A stretch of DNA of 22,409 nt from Paulinella micropora (GCA_009731375.1 BJOX01000032.1:1298181-1320589); one strand, 5' to 3'. Positions 1 to 7,263 are shown, counted from the stretch's first letter. Translations and numbers: made by a program. The notes: generated from the sequence alone by a model not told the origin.

Positions 1-204
1 GGTCAAAAGGGAGGAAAGATTAACTGGGCTAAGGTCGGAAAAACTGCCTTGGCTGTTAATAAATTTCTTCGCGATAATAAGGTAATCTCTAGGACTGCGG
101 GGGCGTTGAGTAGTGTTGGGGTGCCTTACGCTGGTAGTGTTAGTGCTACTGCCGCAAAACTTGGGTATGGTAAGCAACGAGGAGGTGCTGTAAAGTTTCG
201 CTAA
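1..204 (+). CDS. C-terminal end of a small Gly-rich basic protein, probably virion-associated (partial)
   Basis: The frame is open from the left edge to a TAA at 202-204, giving 67 residues of a protein whose start lies outside the window. It is rich in Gly, Ala, Ser and Lys/Arg, has no acidic patch, and contains NKFLRDNKVISRTAGAL followed by a short apolar stretch and a GYGKQRGG-like tail. Short proteins of this kind (basic, ending in a glycine/tyrosine-rich patch) are common in the capsid gene block of Polinton-like viruses, where they are suspected to be minor virion or DNA-condensing proteins. That role is inferred from position just before the protease and capsid genes. I do not recognise a named domain. 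Confidence 0.55.
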   Translation, partial: GQKGGKINWAKVGKTALAVNKFLRDNKVISRTAGALSSVGVPYAGSVSATAAKLGYGKQRGGAVKFR

Positions 205-352
205 TGATATTTGTAAATCCACACTCTCATTCGTTTCACTCATTTTCGTGTGTTTTACAAACATCGTTCCAGATTAATTTTTTTCATAATAAAAAAACGA
301 TGTTTTAGAATAAGAGAGAGTGCGACAGCACGAAGCGTAATTCTAAAATATC
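205..352 (+). repeat. Structured intergenic element, copy 1
   Basis: This element begins directly after the TAA at 202-204 and ends 6 bases before the ATG at 359. Visible pairings are: outer stem 206-212 with 346-352; hairpin 211-217 with 254-260, extended by CACAC 220-224 with GTGTG 248-252; hairpin AAACATCGTT 259-268 with 296-305; stem TTTTAGAAT 303-311 with 340-348, enclosing GTGC 320-323 with GCAC 328-331. Bases CACTCTC (222-228) can also pair with GAGAGTG (316-322). Adjacent stems share a few bases at their edges, so not all can be complete at once. The same architecture recurs at 3301-3420. It may be a 3'-end/termination signal, an RNA element of the next transcript, or a DNA-level signal. 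Sequence alone does not decide. Confidence 0.7.
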
Positions 353-358
353 TATACA

Positions 359-2464
359 ATGGTCGCTAAGACTAAGAATGTGAAAAGGGCAAAAGTCCGT
401 CCACCACGAGTTTATAGAAATAAGAGCGGGAGGCCGTATATTATTCAGAAGGGCAAAAAATATTATCTTAATTTTGGTAAGAAAACAAATGATTTAAGCA
501 CATTACAAATCGTTAAACTTTTTATGAAATATATTAGCAAACCAAAGTCTCAAAGGGCTAGCCGCAAACCAAGAGAAAAAATAATCAAATCTGATTTCAA
601 TCGTCTTGAACATGAGAACCGAAACCAGATACAAAGCAACTTACAAAAGAAATATGAGTTAATACATGACGAGGAAGAAAAGGAAAAGAAGAAAAGGGAG
701 GATTTAGAAGAAGAAAAGAAAAGGCTAGAACGAAAAGACGTAGCAGATGCGAAGGAAAGGCAGGATGAGTTAGCAAGGATACACCGCAATGAACTATCCG
801 ATATCAAGGAACGACAAGAACAAAAAGACAGAGAACTAAGAAGGGAGCAAAAACTCATAGAGGATGTAAAATATGAAGAAGACAGAAAAAATAGAATACA
901 AGCATTACCACCGCCACCGCAATATCAATATATTATGCCACCACAATATGGACAGCCACAACAAGCACCACAATTTGGAGCATCGCCACAAGCACCACCA
1001 TTAGCACCACCATTTGGAGCACCACCACAAGCACCAGCCTTACCTAATTTAGGAGATGAAGCACCATTGAAAACGAAAGAGCAATATGAGGAAGAAAAAA
1101 AGCAAAAGCAGAAAGATATTGAAACACTGAAATTAGCAGGATATACAGATAAATTCATTAAAAAGATGAGTCTCAAAGACTTACAAAAAGCCAGTCAAGA
1201 TATTCAGATGGCTATAGCCACAGCGACATCTTTAGAAGAACAGAAAAAGTTAGCAGAAGAATATAAAGAAAAACTTGAAAAGGAAAAAAAGAAAGCAGAA
1301 GAAAAGGGTAAGCATCTTGAAAATTTACAAATTAATCAATTTTTAATCTCTGGATTTTCAAAAACTTATCACCCAACCATTACCATAAAAGAGTTAGCAC
1401 AGGCTTTAAAAAAGAGACTAGATAATGATGGTCATAACAAATTAAATTACAAAGACACTTCAAAGTGGATTATTGACATGATTAAAAGGTTTAATATTGA
1501 TGTTGGAAGTGAGGTGAAAAACGTAAAAAGAAAAGTGGCGGATTATGCTAGATATGAAGAGTATATGGGGTATCTCCAAAATGTTGGAGATGTTAAACAA
1601 AAAGGGAATGGAGCGAAAACATTAGATGAATTAATTGATAAGGTATTTTCAATAGCGAAAATAAAAAAATACTTAGCCCGCAAAGATTGGAAACACACGA
1701 TGAATAAAAAGGATTTTGTAAAACCTCTAACGAACAAAATGACAATAGACCCAAATGTAGATAAACAAGTTTCAGCGGATTTAAATGTTGATGAAGGGAT
1801 GCCACCCCCTACAATACCCCCTACGATTACCGCATCATTAGAACAACCACAGCCAGAGCCAGATGAACAACAGCAAGAGGAACCACAACCACAGCAACCA
1901 GAAAAGCCAGTTGACGATGTTTATCAACAAACGGGAATGAGTGAAACGAATGAGAGTGTAGTTGATAAATATCGGGGATTAATGACTAATGAAATAGATG
2001 ATATAATGAAAAAATATGGATGGTATCTCGGAGCGATAGCAAGTGATGAAATCTACAAACTAAATCCAGAAAAAAGAAAGCGATACGGATTTATTATGAA
2101 TTTAGATAATCACAAACAAGCGGGGTCTCATTGGATTGCTATATGGGTAAGTCTGGATAAAGACATGTCAGTGGAAGTGTATGACCCATTAGCGCTTTAC
2201 CAACCAACGGAAGACTTTCAACAACAAATGAAACAACTAATTGACAAAAGCCACCCCGATAGTTATTTATTAATGAAGGTTAATCAAGTAAAAGAGCAGA
2301 GTGATACTTCCTCAACTTGTGGATGGCACTCAATGAGGTTTTTGATGGAGCGAGCGAAAGGCAACCGCTTTAAGTTTGCTAGTGGATACACAGACTTAAA
2401 AGAAGAAGAAGCAGAAAAATTAAAAGCACAGAATGGATATGGTAATTTTGATACATACATATAA
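359..2464 (+). CDS. Coiled-coil protein with C-terminal adenovirus-type (Ulp1-like) cysteine protease domain
   Basis: This encodes 701 residues. The N-terminus (about 1-75) is strongly basic. It is followed by a long Lys/Glu-rich predicted coiled coil (about 75-180), a Pro/Gln-rich linker with PQAPP-type repeats (about 180-235), a second charged helical stretch (about 240-320), a region of unknown fold, and another Pro/Gln-rich linker (about 480-515). The last ~170 residues carry a protease signature in the order expected for the adenain/Ulp1 clan: His591 in GSHWIAIW, Asp609 in VYDPLA, Gln647, and Cys654 in STCGWHS. In Polintons and related viruses this enzyme (PRO) matures capsid proteins and sits in the same block as the capsid genes, as here. 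The long N-terminal part makes it much larger than a stand-alone adenain (about 200 residues), so the product may also be a structural protein. Start: ATG at 359, six bases after the structured element. Confidence 0.85.
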   Translation: MVAKTKNVKRAKVRPPRVYRNKSGRPYIIQKGKKYYLNFGKKTNDLSTLQIVKLFMKYISKPKSQRASRKPREKIIKSDFNRLEHENRNQIQSNLQKKYELIHDEEEKEKKKREDLEEEKKRLERKDVADAKERQDELARIHRNELSDIKERQEQKDRELRREQKLIEDVKYEEDRKNRIQALPPPPQYQYIMPPQYGQPQQAPQFGASPQAPPLAPPFGAPPQAPALPNLGDEAPLKTKEQYEEEKKQKQKDIETLKLAGYTDKFIKKMSLKDLQKASQDIQMAIATATSLEEQKKLAEEYKEKLEKEKKKAEEKGKHLENLQINQFLISGFSKTYHPTITIKELAQALKKRLDNDGHNKLNYKDTSKWIIDMIKRFNIDVGSEVKNVKRKVADYARYEEYMGYLQNVGDVKQKGNGAKTLDELIDKVFSIAKIKKYLARKDWKHTMNKKDFVKPLTNKMTIDPNVDKQVSADLNVDEGMPPPTIPPTITASLEQPQPEPDEQQQEEPQPQQPEKPVDDVYQQTGMSETNESVVDKYRGLMTNEIDDIMKKYGWYLGAIASDEIYKLNPEKRKRYGFIMNLDNHKQAGSHWIAIWVSLDKDMSVEVYDPLALYQPTEDFQQQMKQLIDKSHPDSYLLMKVNQVKEQSDTSSTCGWHSMRFLMERAKGNRFKFASGYTDLKEEEAEKLKAQNGYGNFDTYI

Positions 2465-2490
2465 AATATATGTTCTAATATATACGCATC

Positions 2491-3303
2491 ATGGACTATA
2501 AGGGAGGAAGAAGTTCAGGTATCTATTACATAAATAGCAAAAACCGAATAACAGGCACAGACTCAGATTTTACACACGAGATAAACTTAAAATCACTAGA
2601 CAATCCCACACATTGTAAAATTCTTCATATCTATGTTCCAAAATCTTATTACTCTGTGGCTTCACCATATAATACTTTTACTCTTAGCGAAGACGGGTAT
2701 GAGGTTTTAATTACGATACCTGAGGGAAACTACACAATGAACAATCTAAAAAATAAGTTGTCGGAGGTGCTAACCGCAGACAGCCCAAATAATTATACTT
2801 ATGTTGTATCCAGTAATAATACCAACATAGAACCAGAGGATGGCAAATTAACATTTAGTGTGTCAGAGAATAAGGGAATTCAACCGCGATTTATATTTGA
2901 TAGTGATACCCGTATTCACGAAGTAATGGGGTTTGATAGAAATTCAACATATTTCTTCGCCACTGATTTTATTAAATCGCCGAACGTAATTATTCTAACT
3001 GGAGAAAAGACTTTGTATCTTCAATCGGACTTAGTTGGGGAAGGTGATAATCATGTGCTACAAGAAATATACACTGCCAACGAAATTCCTTTTGGTGCCG
3101 TTATATACGACGGAAGTGGGTCAGAGTATGGTAAGAAATTATCAACCAGTTCAAATAATGTATTTAGGTTTTATCTTACAGACGAAAACGACCAAGCAAT
3201 TGATCTTAATGGTTTGGGTATTGTTGTAACATTATTAATTTACAGGGAAACGAATTATTTTAATTTATTTACATCCTTTTTCAATTTATTAAAATCTAAG
3301 TGA
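2491..3303 (+). CDS. Probable minor capsid (penton) protein, single jelly-roll type
   Basis: This encodes 270 residues and starts 26 bases after the protease gene. The opening pattern is typical of the penton/minor capsid proteins of Polinton-like viruses and Polintons: GIYYINSKNRITGTDSDFTH, then a segment about the peptide-like IYVPKSYYSV, then a strand-rich body with ITIPEGNYTMNNLKNKLSEVL. This protein forms the pentamers at capsid vertices. Its place between protease and major capsid genes is the standard order of this block. No transmembrane segment or signal peptide is seen. The TGA stop at 3301-3303 is itself the first three bases of the next structured element. The identification rests on sequence pattern and synteny, since I could not run a profile search. 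Confidence 0.75.
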   Translation: MDYKGGRSSGIYYINSKNRITGTDSDFTHEINLKSLDNPTHCKILHIYVPKSYYSVASPYNTFTLSEDGYEVLITIPEGNYTMNNLKNKLSEVLTADSPNNYTYVVSSNNTNIEPEDGKLTFSVSENKGIQPRFIFDSDTRIHEVMGFDRNSTYFFATDFIKSPNVIILTGEKTLYLQSDLVGEGDNHVLQEIYTANEIPFGAVIYDGSGSEYGKKLSTSSNNVFRFYLTDENDQAIDLNGLGIVVTLLIYRETNYFNLFTSFFNLLKSK

Positions 3304-3420
3304 TATTTATCAACTACACTTTCATTCGCTTTGCTCATTCTCGTTTGTTGATAAACATCGAAAAACGATGTTTTAGAATAAGTGAAAGTGCGTCAGCACG
3401 AAACGCAATTCTAAAATATC
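3301..3420 (+). repeat. Structured intergenic element, copy 2
   Basis: This is the second copy of the element at 205-352, starting on the stop codon of the minor capsid gene. Pairings are: outer stem 3302-3308 with 3414-3420; a perfect nine-base stem TTTATCAAC 3306-3314 with 3347-3355; AAACATCG 3353-3360 with CGATGTTT 3366-3373 over a five-A loop; TTTTAGAAT 3371-3379 with 3408-3416; GTGC 3388-3391 with GCAC 3396-3399. CACTTTCA (3317-3324), in the loop of the nine-base stem, is complementary to 3383-3390. Compared with copy 1, the second stem has a different sequence but still pairs, and CACTTTC/GAAAGTG replaces CACTCTC/GAGAGTG. These changes preserve pairing and argue for selection on structure. 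Confidence 0.75.
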
Positions 3421-3517
3421 ATTAATTAATTTTAATTTTAGAATTATTTTATTTTTTCTATAAATATATTCTTGTGAATTAGTTAATAATCTCAACTGCC
3501 TAAAAATCAAAAACAAA
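3421..3517 (+). promoter_or_regulatory. AT-rich leader/promoter region of the major capsid gene
   Basis: These 97 bases are almost entirely A/T, between the structured element and the major capsid ATG. TATAAATATA at 3459-3468 lies about 50 bases upstream of the start codon and is a plausible TATA-like promoter. The last 20 bases before the ATG are A-rich, as is the leader of the gene at 5111. No transcript start can be fixed from sequence. Confidence 0.35.
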
Positions 3518-5005
3518 ATGCCAACTCAACACGGAGGCGAATTGGATTTCAGCAAGACTGACTACATCAGTGCTTCGTGTCGTTTGAATAAACTCGCTCC
3601 ACGTGAGGGCTCTGGAACTTTTGAAGTCACCACTGCTGGAGGGCAAGAACGATCATTTGACCTTATCAGTCGCCCGTTCAATCTCGCTCGGTCTTATTTG
3701 AGTTTTACTTATACTATGAGAGCGGCGGGCGCCAACACTTATTCAAGAATTTTTATGGACTGCCTTTCACAAATTAGCCAGATACAACTTCAGACCCGTA
3801 GCGGTGTTTATCTGTGCGACCTTAACCATCTTAGAATGGTAACTAAGATGCTGTGGAAACCAGAAATGAGTTTGAAGGATTTCTTAGACCTTCCTAACCA
3901 CGGCGATGCTAGTGGTTGGGGGTGTATGCTCCAAAAGTGTAATGCTAACGGCTTGATTAACGTTAGTGTTGTTGAAGCAACTAGAACAGCCTTTCGTGCG
4001 GCCGCTGATGGTAATAACGATGTTGCTGCCGCAACTCAGGGTCTATTGCGAGAGCCAGTGATTTCTGCTCGTCGTCACGATGATGCTGCTCTAACGACTG
4101 GAGTTGGAGCACTATCCGCCGTAAATGTTAATTACAACGAGGCGAAGTATCTTGTGGGAAGTGGAGCGAATGCCGCTTTGGCCATTAATGTTAAAATTCC
4201 TTTGGGTATGATTATTAACACTATTTTCGCACTTGATAAGACTATTATGTTTCCAGAGATTTTGACTATGCGAATTGTGTGGAGTGCTACTGACAGAACC
4301 GGTTATACGGTGACGAATGGTGCTGCTACTTGTATTAGCACTGCTTATCTTGCCGCACTAAATGCTACCATGCCTATGGCTGTATCTGCTGATGTCACCA
4401 ATCTTGCCTTGTTTCTTGCGGTTGAAACGAACCCTGATGTCATTCAATCAATCCAGCAGAAGATTGCTAGCCCCGAAGGTATGAACTTCAATATTGATTA
4501 TCCCTATGTTTATAAGAATTCAATTGGAGCAACCACAACCCAAAATATTATTATGCGATTTGACAGAGGCCATGGTCGCCGTTTGAAGAAGATTTATCAC
4601 TCAGTTTTTAACACCGAAGAAAGGAAGAACACTGCTTATGACCATGATAATCGCACAGCAGCAAAGATCGCTACTTTATACACTACTCTAGACGGAGCAC
4701 GACAGCAAGAGTTTAACATTGACTGCGCCTCTGAAGAAGACTATATGTATTTGAAGCCAAAGATTGAGGGTTCGGCCTTGATGAATAATGATGTGTATAA
4801 ATACAACTGGTTCTGGGTTGATGCTTGGGATAATACCCGCCCGCTATGGAGCAAAGACCAAAATGAAATCAGCGGTTTAAGTCTTGATACTGAGCGACGA
4901 TGGGAGTTTATTGGCACTAATGCGGGAACTGCTCTTAACCACTACACCGTGGCAATCACTCAGCGAGAGGTTCAGGTTAAGGCAAATATGATTACTATTT
5001 CATAA
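3518..5005 (+). CDS. Probable major capsid protein, double jelly-roll type
   Basis: This encodes 495 residues, a usual length for the double jelly-roll major capsid protein of Polintons and Polinton-like viruses. The N-terminal part has the recognisable pattern ISRPFNLARSYLSFTYTM followed by SQISQIQLQTRSGVYLCDL. The C-terminus ends in a hydrophilic strand-rich segment (about EVQVKANMITIS). No signal peptide or membrane helix is seen. The protein would form the trimeric capsomers of an icosahedral particle, with the protein from 2491-3303 at the vertices and the protease from 359-2464 acting in maturation. Codon use is richer in G/C-ending codons (gct, gcc, cgc, ctt) than in the neighbouring genes, as is common for a highly expressed structural gene. 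The ATG at 3518 follows a 97-base AT-rich leader. Confidence 0.8.
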   Translation: MPTQHGGELDFSKTDYISASCRLNKLAPREGSGTFEVTTAGGQERSFDLISRPFNLARSYLSFTYTMRAAGANTYSRIFMDCLSQISQIQLQTRSGVYLCDLNHLRMVTKMLWKPEMSLKDFLDLPNHGDASGWGCMLQKCNANGLINVSVVEATRTAFRAAADGNNDVAAATQGLLREPVISARRHDDAALTTGVGALSAVNVNYNEAKYLVGSGANAALAINVKIPLGMIINTIFALDKTIMFPEILTMRIVWSATDRTGYTVTNGAATCISTAYLAALNATMPMAVSADVTNLALFLAVETNPDVIQSIQQKIASPEGMNFNIDYPYVYKNSIGATTTQNIIMRFDRGHGRRLKKIYHSVFNTEERKNTAYDHDNRTAAKIATLYTTLDGARQQEFNIDCASEEDYMYLKPKIEGSALMNNDVYKYNWFWVDAWDNTRPLWSKDQNEISGLSLDTERRWEFIGTNAGTALNHYTVAITQREVQVKANMITIS

Positions 5006-5074
5006 CTCCGCCAGTGAGGTAATATGTAATTATTAATTTTGATAGTTAATTTATTTTTTTGATAATATAGAACC

Positions 5075-5101
5075 TTTGTTTTTGACTACTTCGAAAACAA
5101 A
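5075..5101 (+). terminator. Hairpin with conserved CTACT loop, copy 1
   Basis: The arms TTTGTTTTTGA (5075-5085) and TCGAAAACAAA (5091-5101) pair over the loop CTACT, with one T-G (wobble) position. It lies 70 bases after the major capsid stop and 9 bases before the ATG at 5111. The same hairpin with an identical loop occurs on the opposite strand at 11605-11631, directly after another stop codon. The simplest reading is a transcript 3'-end signal, but its closeness to the next ATG also allows a role in the leader of that gene. Confidence 0.5.
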
Positions 5102-5110
5102 AAATCAACA

Positions 5111-6346
5111 ATGTCCCACCAGAGAAATTTGGTCGCACAAAATCCTAAAGGAGAGTTCATTAACCTAAAAGTAGGATATGATGGACACATTGATAATATG
5201 AAGACAGCCTTCGGCGAAACAACAACTGCGCAATTAACACCAGTATTACAAGAAATCTTTCCATATACCATTAATACAAGGGTATGGACAAAAACAGAAA
5301 CTAAAGCAAGTGTGTCATTTTTGGATAATATGGCTGAATTGAAAACTCAAGCAAATGCGACGGCGGATGCTGAATTAGTAAGTAAAAGGAGAATAAAATA
5401 TAGAACTGGAACGGGTGTACTTGCTCGCTTTACTGCTCTATGGACGACGGATGATACAAAAGCATATTATTCATTTATTGGAATAGGAAATGACCTTAAC
5501 GATGGATTTTATTTTTACAAAAATCACGAAGGAATGAATATCGCACATTGTAAAAGAACTGATGTAGAATATATTGACCAAAAAGACTGGGATGACCCGT
5601 GCGATGGAACTTCGGCTATGCCAGACTTAGAATGGAGCGTAGGAAATGTATTTCAAATTCAATTTCAGTATCTTGGGTTTGGTGCTATTAAGTTTTCAAT
5701 TGAAAATCCAGAGACTGGTGAATTTCAACTAGTTCATATGATTAAGTATGCTAATTCGAATGATGAAGTAAGCCTTGGAAATACGACATTACCATTTACA
5801 GCAGTCATGAGAAATGATGCAAAGACTGGAATACAAATTCTTAAAACGGCGAGTGCTAGTTTATTCATTGAGGGGTTGAATACTATTAATACAAGTATAA
5901 CGAATTCAATTGAGGGTGCTGAAGTAGCCCACACTACAGAAAGACCGATATTGAGTATAAGAAATAAGGCTAAATATGATAGTGCTGGTGCTAACTTAGA
6001 CAATTATTCATTAGTGTATCCATCATTAATAAGCATTAGTAATGAAGACTCAAAAACGAATGTCGTCAGAATGGTGGTTAATGGAACATTAACTGGAGCA
6101 GTGTATGCGGATGTAGATACGAAATATTCAATAGTTGATGCCGACACAACAGCGACTGCTATCGCCAACGGAACGACTATTTTTAAAATATATGTTAATG
6201 CTAATTCAACTCAACAAATCAATCTAAGAAATTATGATATTTATCTGTCTCCAAGTGATGTATTAACTTTTACACAGAAATCGGTTTCTACTACTAATAA
6301 TGGTGGAAATGTCAATATTATCGCTAATTTTATAGAGGATTGGTAA
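5111..6346 (+). CDS. Virion protein of unknown role, possible fibre/attachment protein
   Basis: This encodes 411 residues, strand-rich, without membrane segment or signal peptide. The central part contains IKYRTGTGVLARFTALWTT followed by YSFIGIGNDLNDGFYFY. I recognise this pattern from uncharacterised proteins of Polinton-like and large algal/protist DNA viruses, where it probably forms a beta-sandwich. The C-terminal third is Asn/Thr-rich and low in charge. It is the last gene of the + strand structural block, a common place for a spike, fibre or receptor-binding protein. That role is inference. The frame is open back to a TAA at 5063-5065 without an earlier ATG, so 5111 is the first possible ATG. 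It converges with the - strand genes, 37 bases separating the two stop codons. Confidence 0.6.
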   Translation: MSHQRNLVAQNPKGEFINLKVGYDGHIDNMKTAFGETTTAQLTPVLQEIFPYTINTRVWTKTETKASVSFLDNMAELKTQANATADAELVSKRRIKYRTGTGVLARFTALWTTDDTKAYYSFIGIGNDLNDGFYFYKNHEGMNIAHCKRTDVEYIDQKDWDDPCDGTSAMPDLEWSVGNVFQIQFQYLGFGAIKFSIENPETGEFQLVHMIKYANSNDEVSLGNTTLPFTAVMRNDAKTGIQILKTASASLFIEGLNTINTSITNSIEGAEVAHTTERPILSIRNKAKYDSAGANLDNYSLVYPSLISISNEDSKTNVVRMVVNGTLTGAVYADVDTKYSIVDADTTATAIANGTTIFKIYVNANSTQQINLRNYDIYLSPSDVLTFTQKSVSTTNNGGNVNIIANFIEDW

Positions 6347-6383
6347 AGCCAAAAAAAATTTAGTGGAAGACAATGTAATATCA

Positions 6384-6797
6384 TCACAAATATTTTTTTA
6401 CCGCATCTTTGTTATTAAAATAAGGTTGTTGAATTAAATATTCAAGGTATGGTTTATCAATCTTAGCAACATCTTCAATTTTCATTTTTTTATACTTACC
6501 ATATTGAAGAAAAATATCGGTTTCACTTTGTGCTATTTCTTCGCCGACATTCATTTTAATCTCTGTAATTCCAGTCTCTTTTAAATCAGTCTCCTTAAAA
6601 GGTGTGCTCGGCTCTTCGTCCAACACGTTTTCTAAAGGAATAACTACTTTCACATTGTCATCTCTTGGTTTATATTGCTCATAGAAAGAAACAATGTCAG
6701 GCTTAGTCCATTTAATTGTCTGCTTTTTGACATCTCCATCAAGGTTCCATTTTTCAATTTCATTCAAGTAGTCCTGCTTGGTGCTTAGGTCTGTCAT
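6384..6797 (-). CDS. Small protein with ExoX C-terminal-like motif, paralogue A
   Basis: This encodes 137 residues. The N-terminal ~55 residues form a charged segment that looks like a small helical domain (LNEIEKWNLDGDVKKQTIKW). The last ~44 residues contain YGKYKKMKIEDVAKIDKPYL and then a Phe-rich ending. G-K-Y-K/G-x-K-I/L-x-D-V/I-A-x-x-D-x-x-Y-L is the core of the ExoX C-terminal-like domain (also known as DUF3820), found at the end of 3'-5' exonucleases and in stand-alone proteins. Its function is uncertain, and nucleic-acid contact is a reasonable guess. The neighbouring gene at 6826-7116 carries the same domain, so the pair arose by duplication. The ATG at 6795-6797 follows a TATA-like ATATAT stretch. 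Confidence 0.7.
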   Translation of the reverse strand: MTDLSTKQDYLNEIEKWNLDGDVKKQTIKWTKPDIVSFYEQYKPRDDNVKVVIPLENVLDEEPSTPFKETDLKETGITEIKMNVGEEIAQSETDIFLQYGKYKKMKIEDVAKIDKPYLEYLIQQPYFNNKDAVKKYL

Positions 6798-6825
6798 TGA
6801 TATATGTATAGCAAAATTTTATTTT

Positions 6826-7116
6826 TTATTGTAAATATTTTTTTACTTCACTTTTAATGTCAGTAAATTTTTCAAACCACGGCTGTTTCATAACCCATTC
6901 AAGATATGGCTTATCAATAACCGCTACATCTTGAATTTTCTTACCTTTATACTTACCAAATGGAAAAATATCGGTTGGCTTGCCTTCCTTTCTCTTTTCA
7001 ATCATTTGAATTTCGTCGTTAATTATCTTTTTAACATCGGTAAGAGAAAATGTTTCTTTTTTATTTTCAATAGAGAGTTTCTCAAACTTCTCACATAGTC
7101 TGGTGAGGGTAGTCAT
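6826..7116 (-). CDS. Small protein with ExoX C-terminal-like motif, paralogue B
   Basis: This encodes 96 residues. The N-terminal half is helical and charged. The C-terminal half has FGKYKGKKIQDVAVIDKPYL followed by a Trp-containing ending. It matches the ExoX C-terminal-like core more closely than its neighbour, because it keeps the central Gly (KYKGKK) where paralogue A has KYKKMK. The two genes are tandem on the - strand with 28 bases between them and end in the same -VKKYL sequence. They lie downstream of the broken polymerase and are transcribed in the same direction, so a role in replication or DNA repair is possible but unproven. Confidence 0.7.
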   Translation of the reverse strand: MTTLTRLCEKFEKLSIENKKETFSLTDVKKIINDEIQMIEKRKEGKPTDIFPFGKYKGKKIQDVAVIDKPYLEWVMKQPWFEKFTDIKSEVKKYLQ

Positions 7117-7195
7117 AGTATAGTATATGGTATATNNNNNNNNNNAGTATAGTATGTGGTATATATTTTATAGAAAAAATAAATAAATAAAAAAA
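7117..7195. other. AT-rich interval with a 10-N gap
   Basis: This is the short promoter-side interval of the 96-residue gene. The 10 Ns at 7136-7145 are flanked by nearly the same sequence on both sides (tagtatagtatatggtatat before, agtatagtatgtggtatat after). The gap is therefore either an unresolved short tandem repeat or two contig ends that overlap. No gene is seen. Confidence 0.6.
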
Positions 7196-7225
7196 TTATG
7201 AAGTTGTTGTAACTCGACTTCATAA
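7196..7225 (-). terminator. Hairpin downstream of the DNA polymerase
   Basis: There is a perfect nine-base stem, TTATGAAGT (7196-7204) with ACTTCATAA (7217-7225), over a 12-base loop, 38 bases past the polymerase stop codon. It is followed in the transcription direction by a run of A/T (7165-7195). Its place after a stop matches the other hairpins in this element and suggests a transcript 3' end. Confidence 0.45.
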
Positions 7226-7263
7226 CCCAAAAACCTATATTGTTTTTGCTATACTAAACATCA

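Noticed and set aside
550-1176. Open frames on the - strand opposite the protease gene (102 and 83 residues)
   Set aside because: They are Ser/Phe/Cys or Gly/Ala-rich mirror images of the Lys/Glu coiled coil and Pro/Gln linker, without initiation context or recognisable motif.
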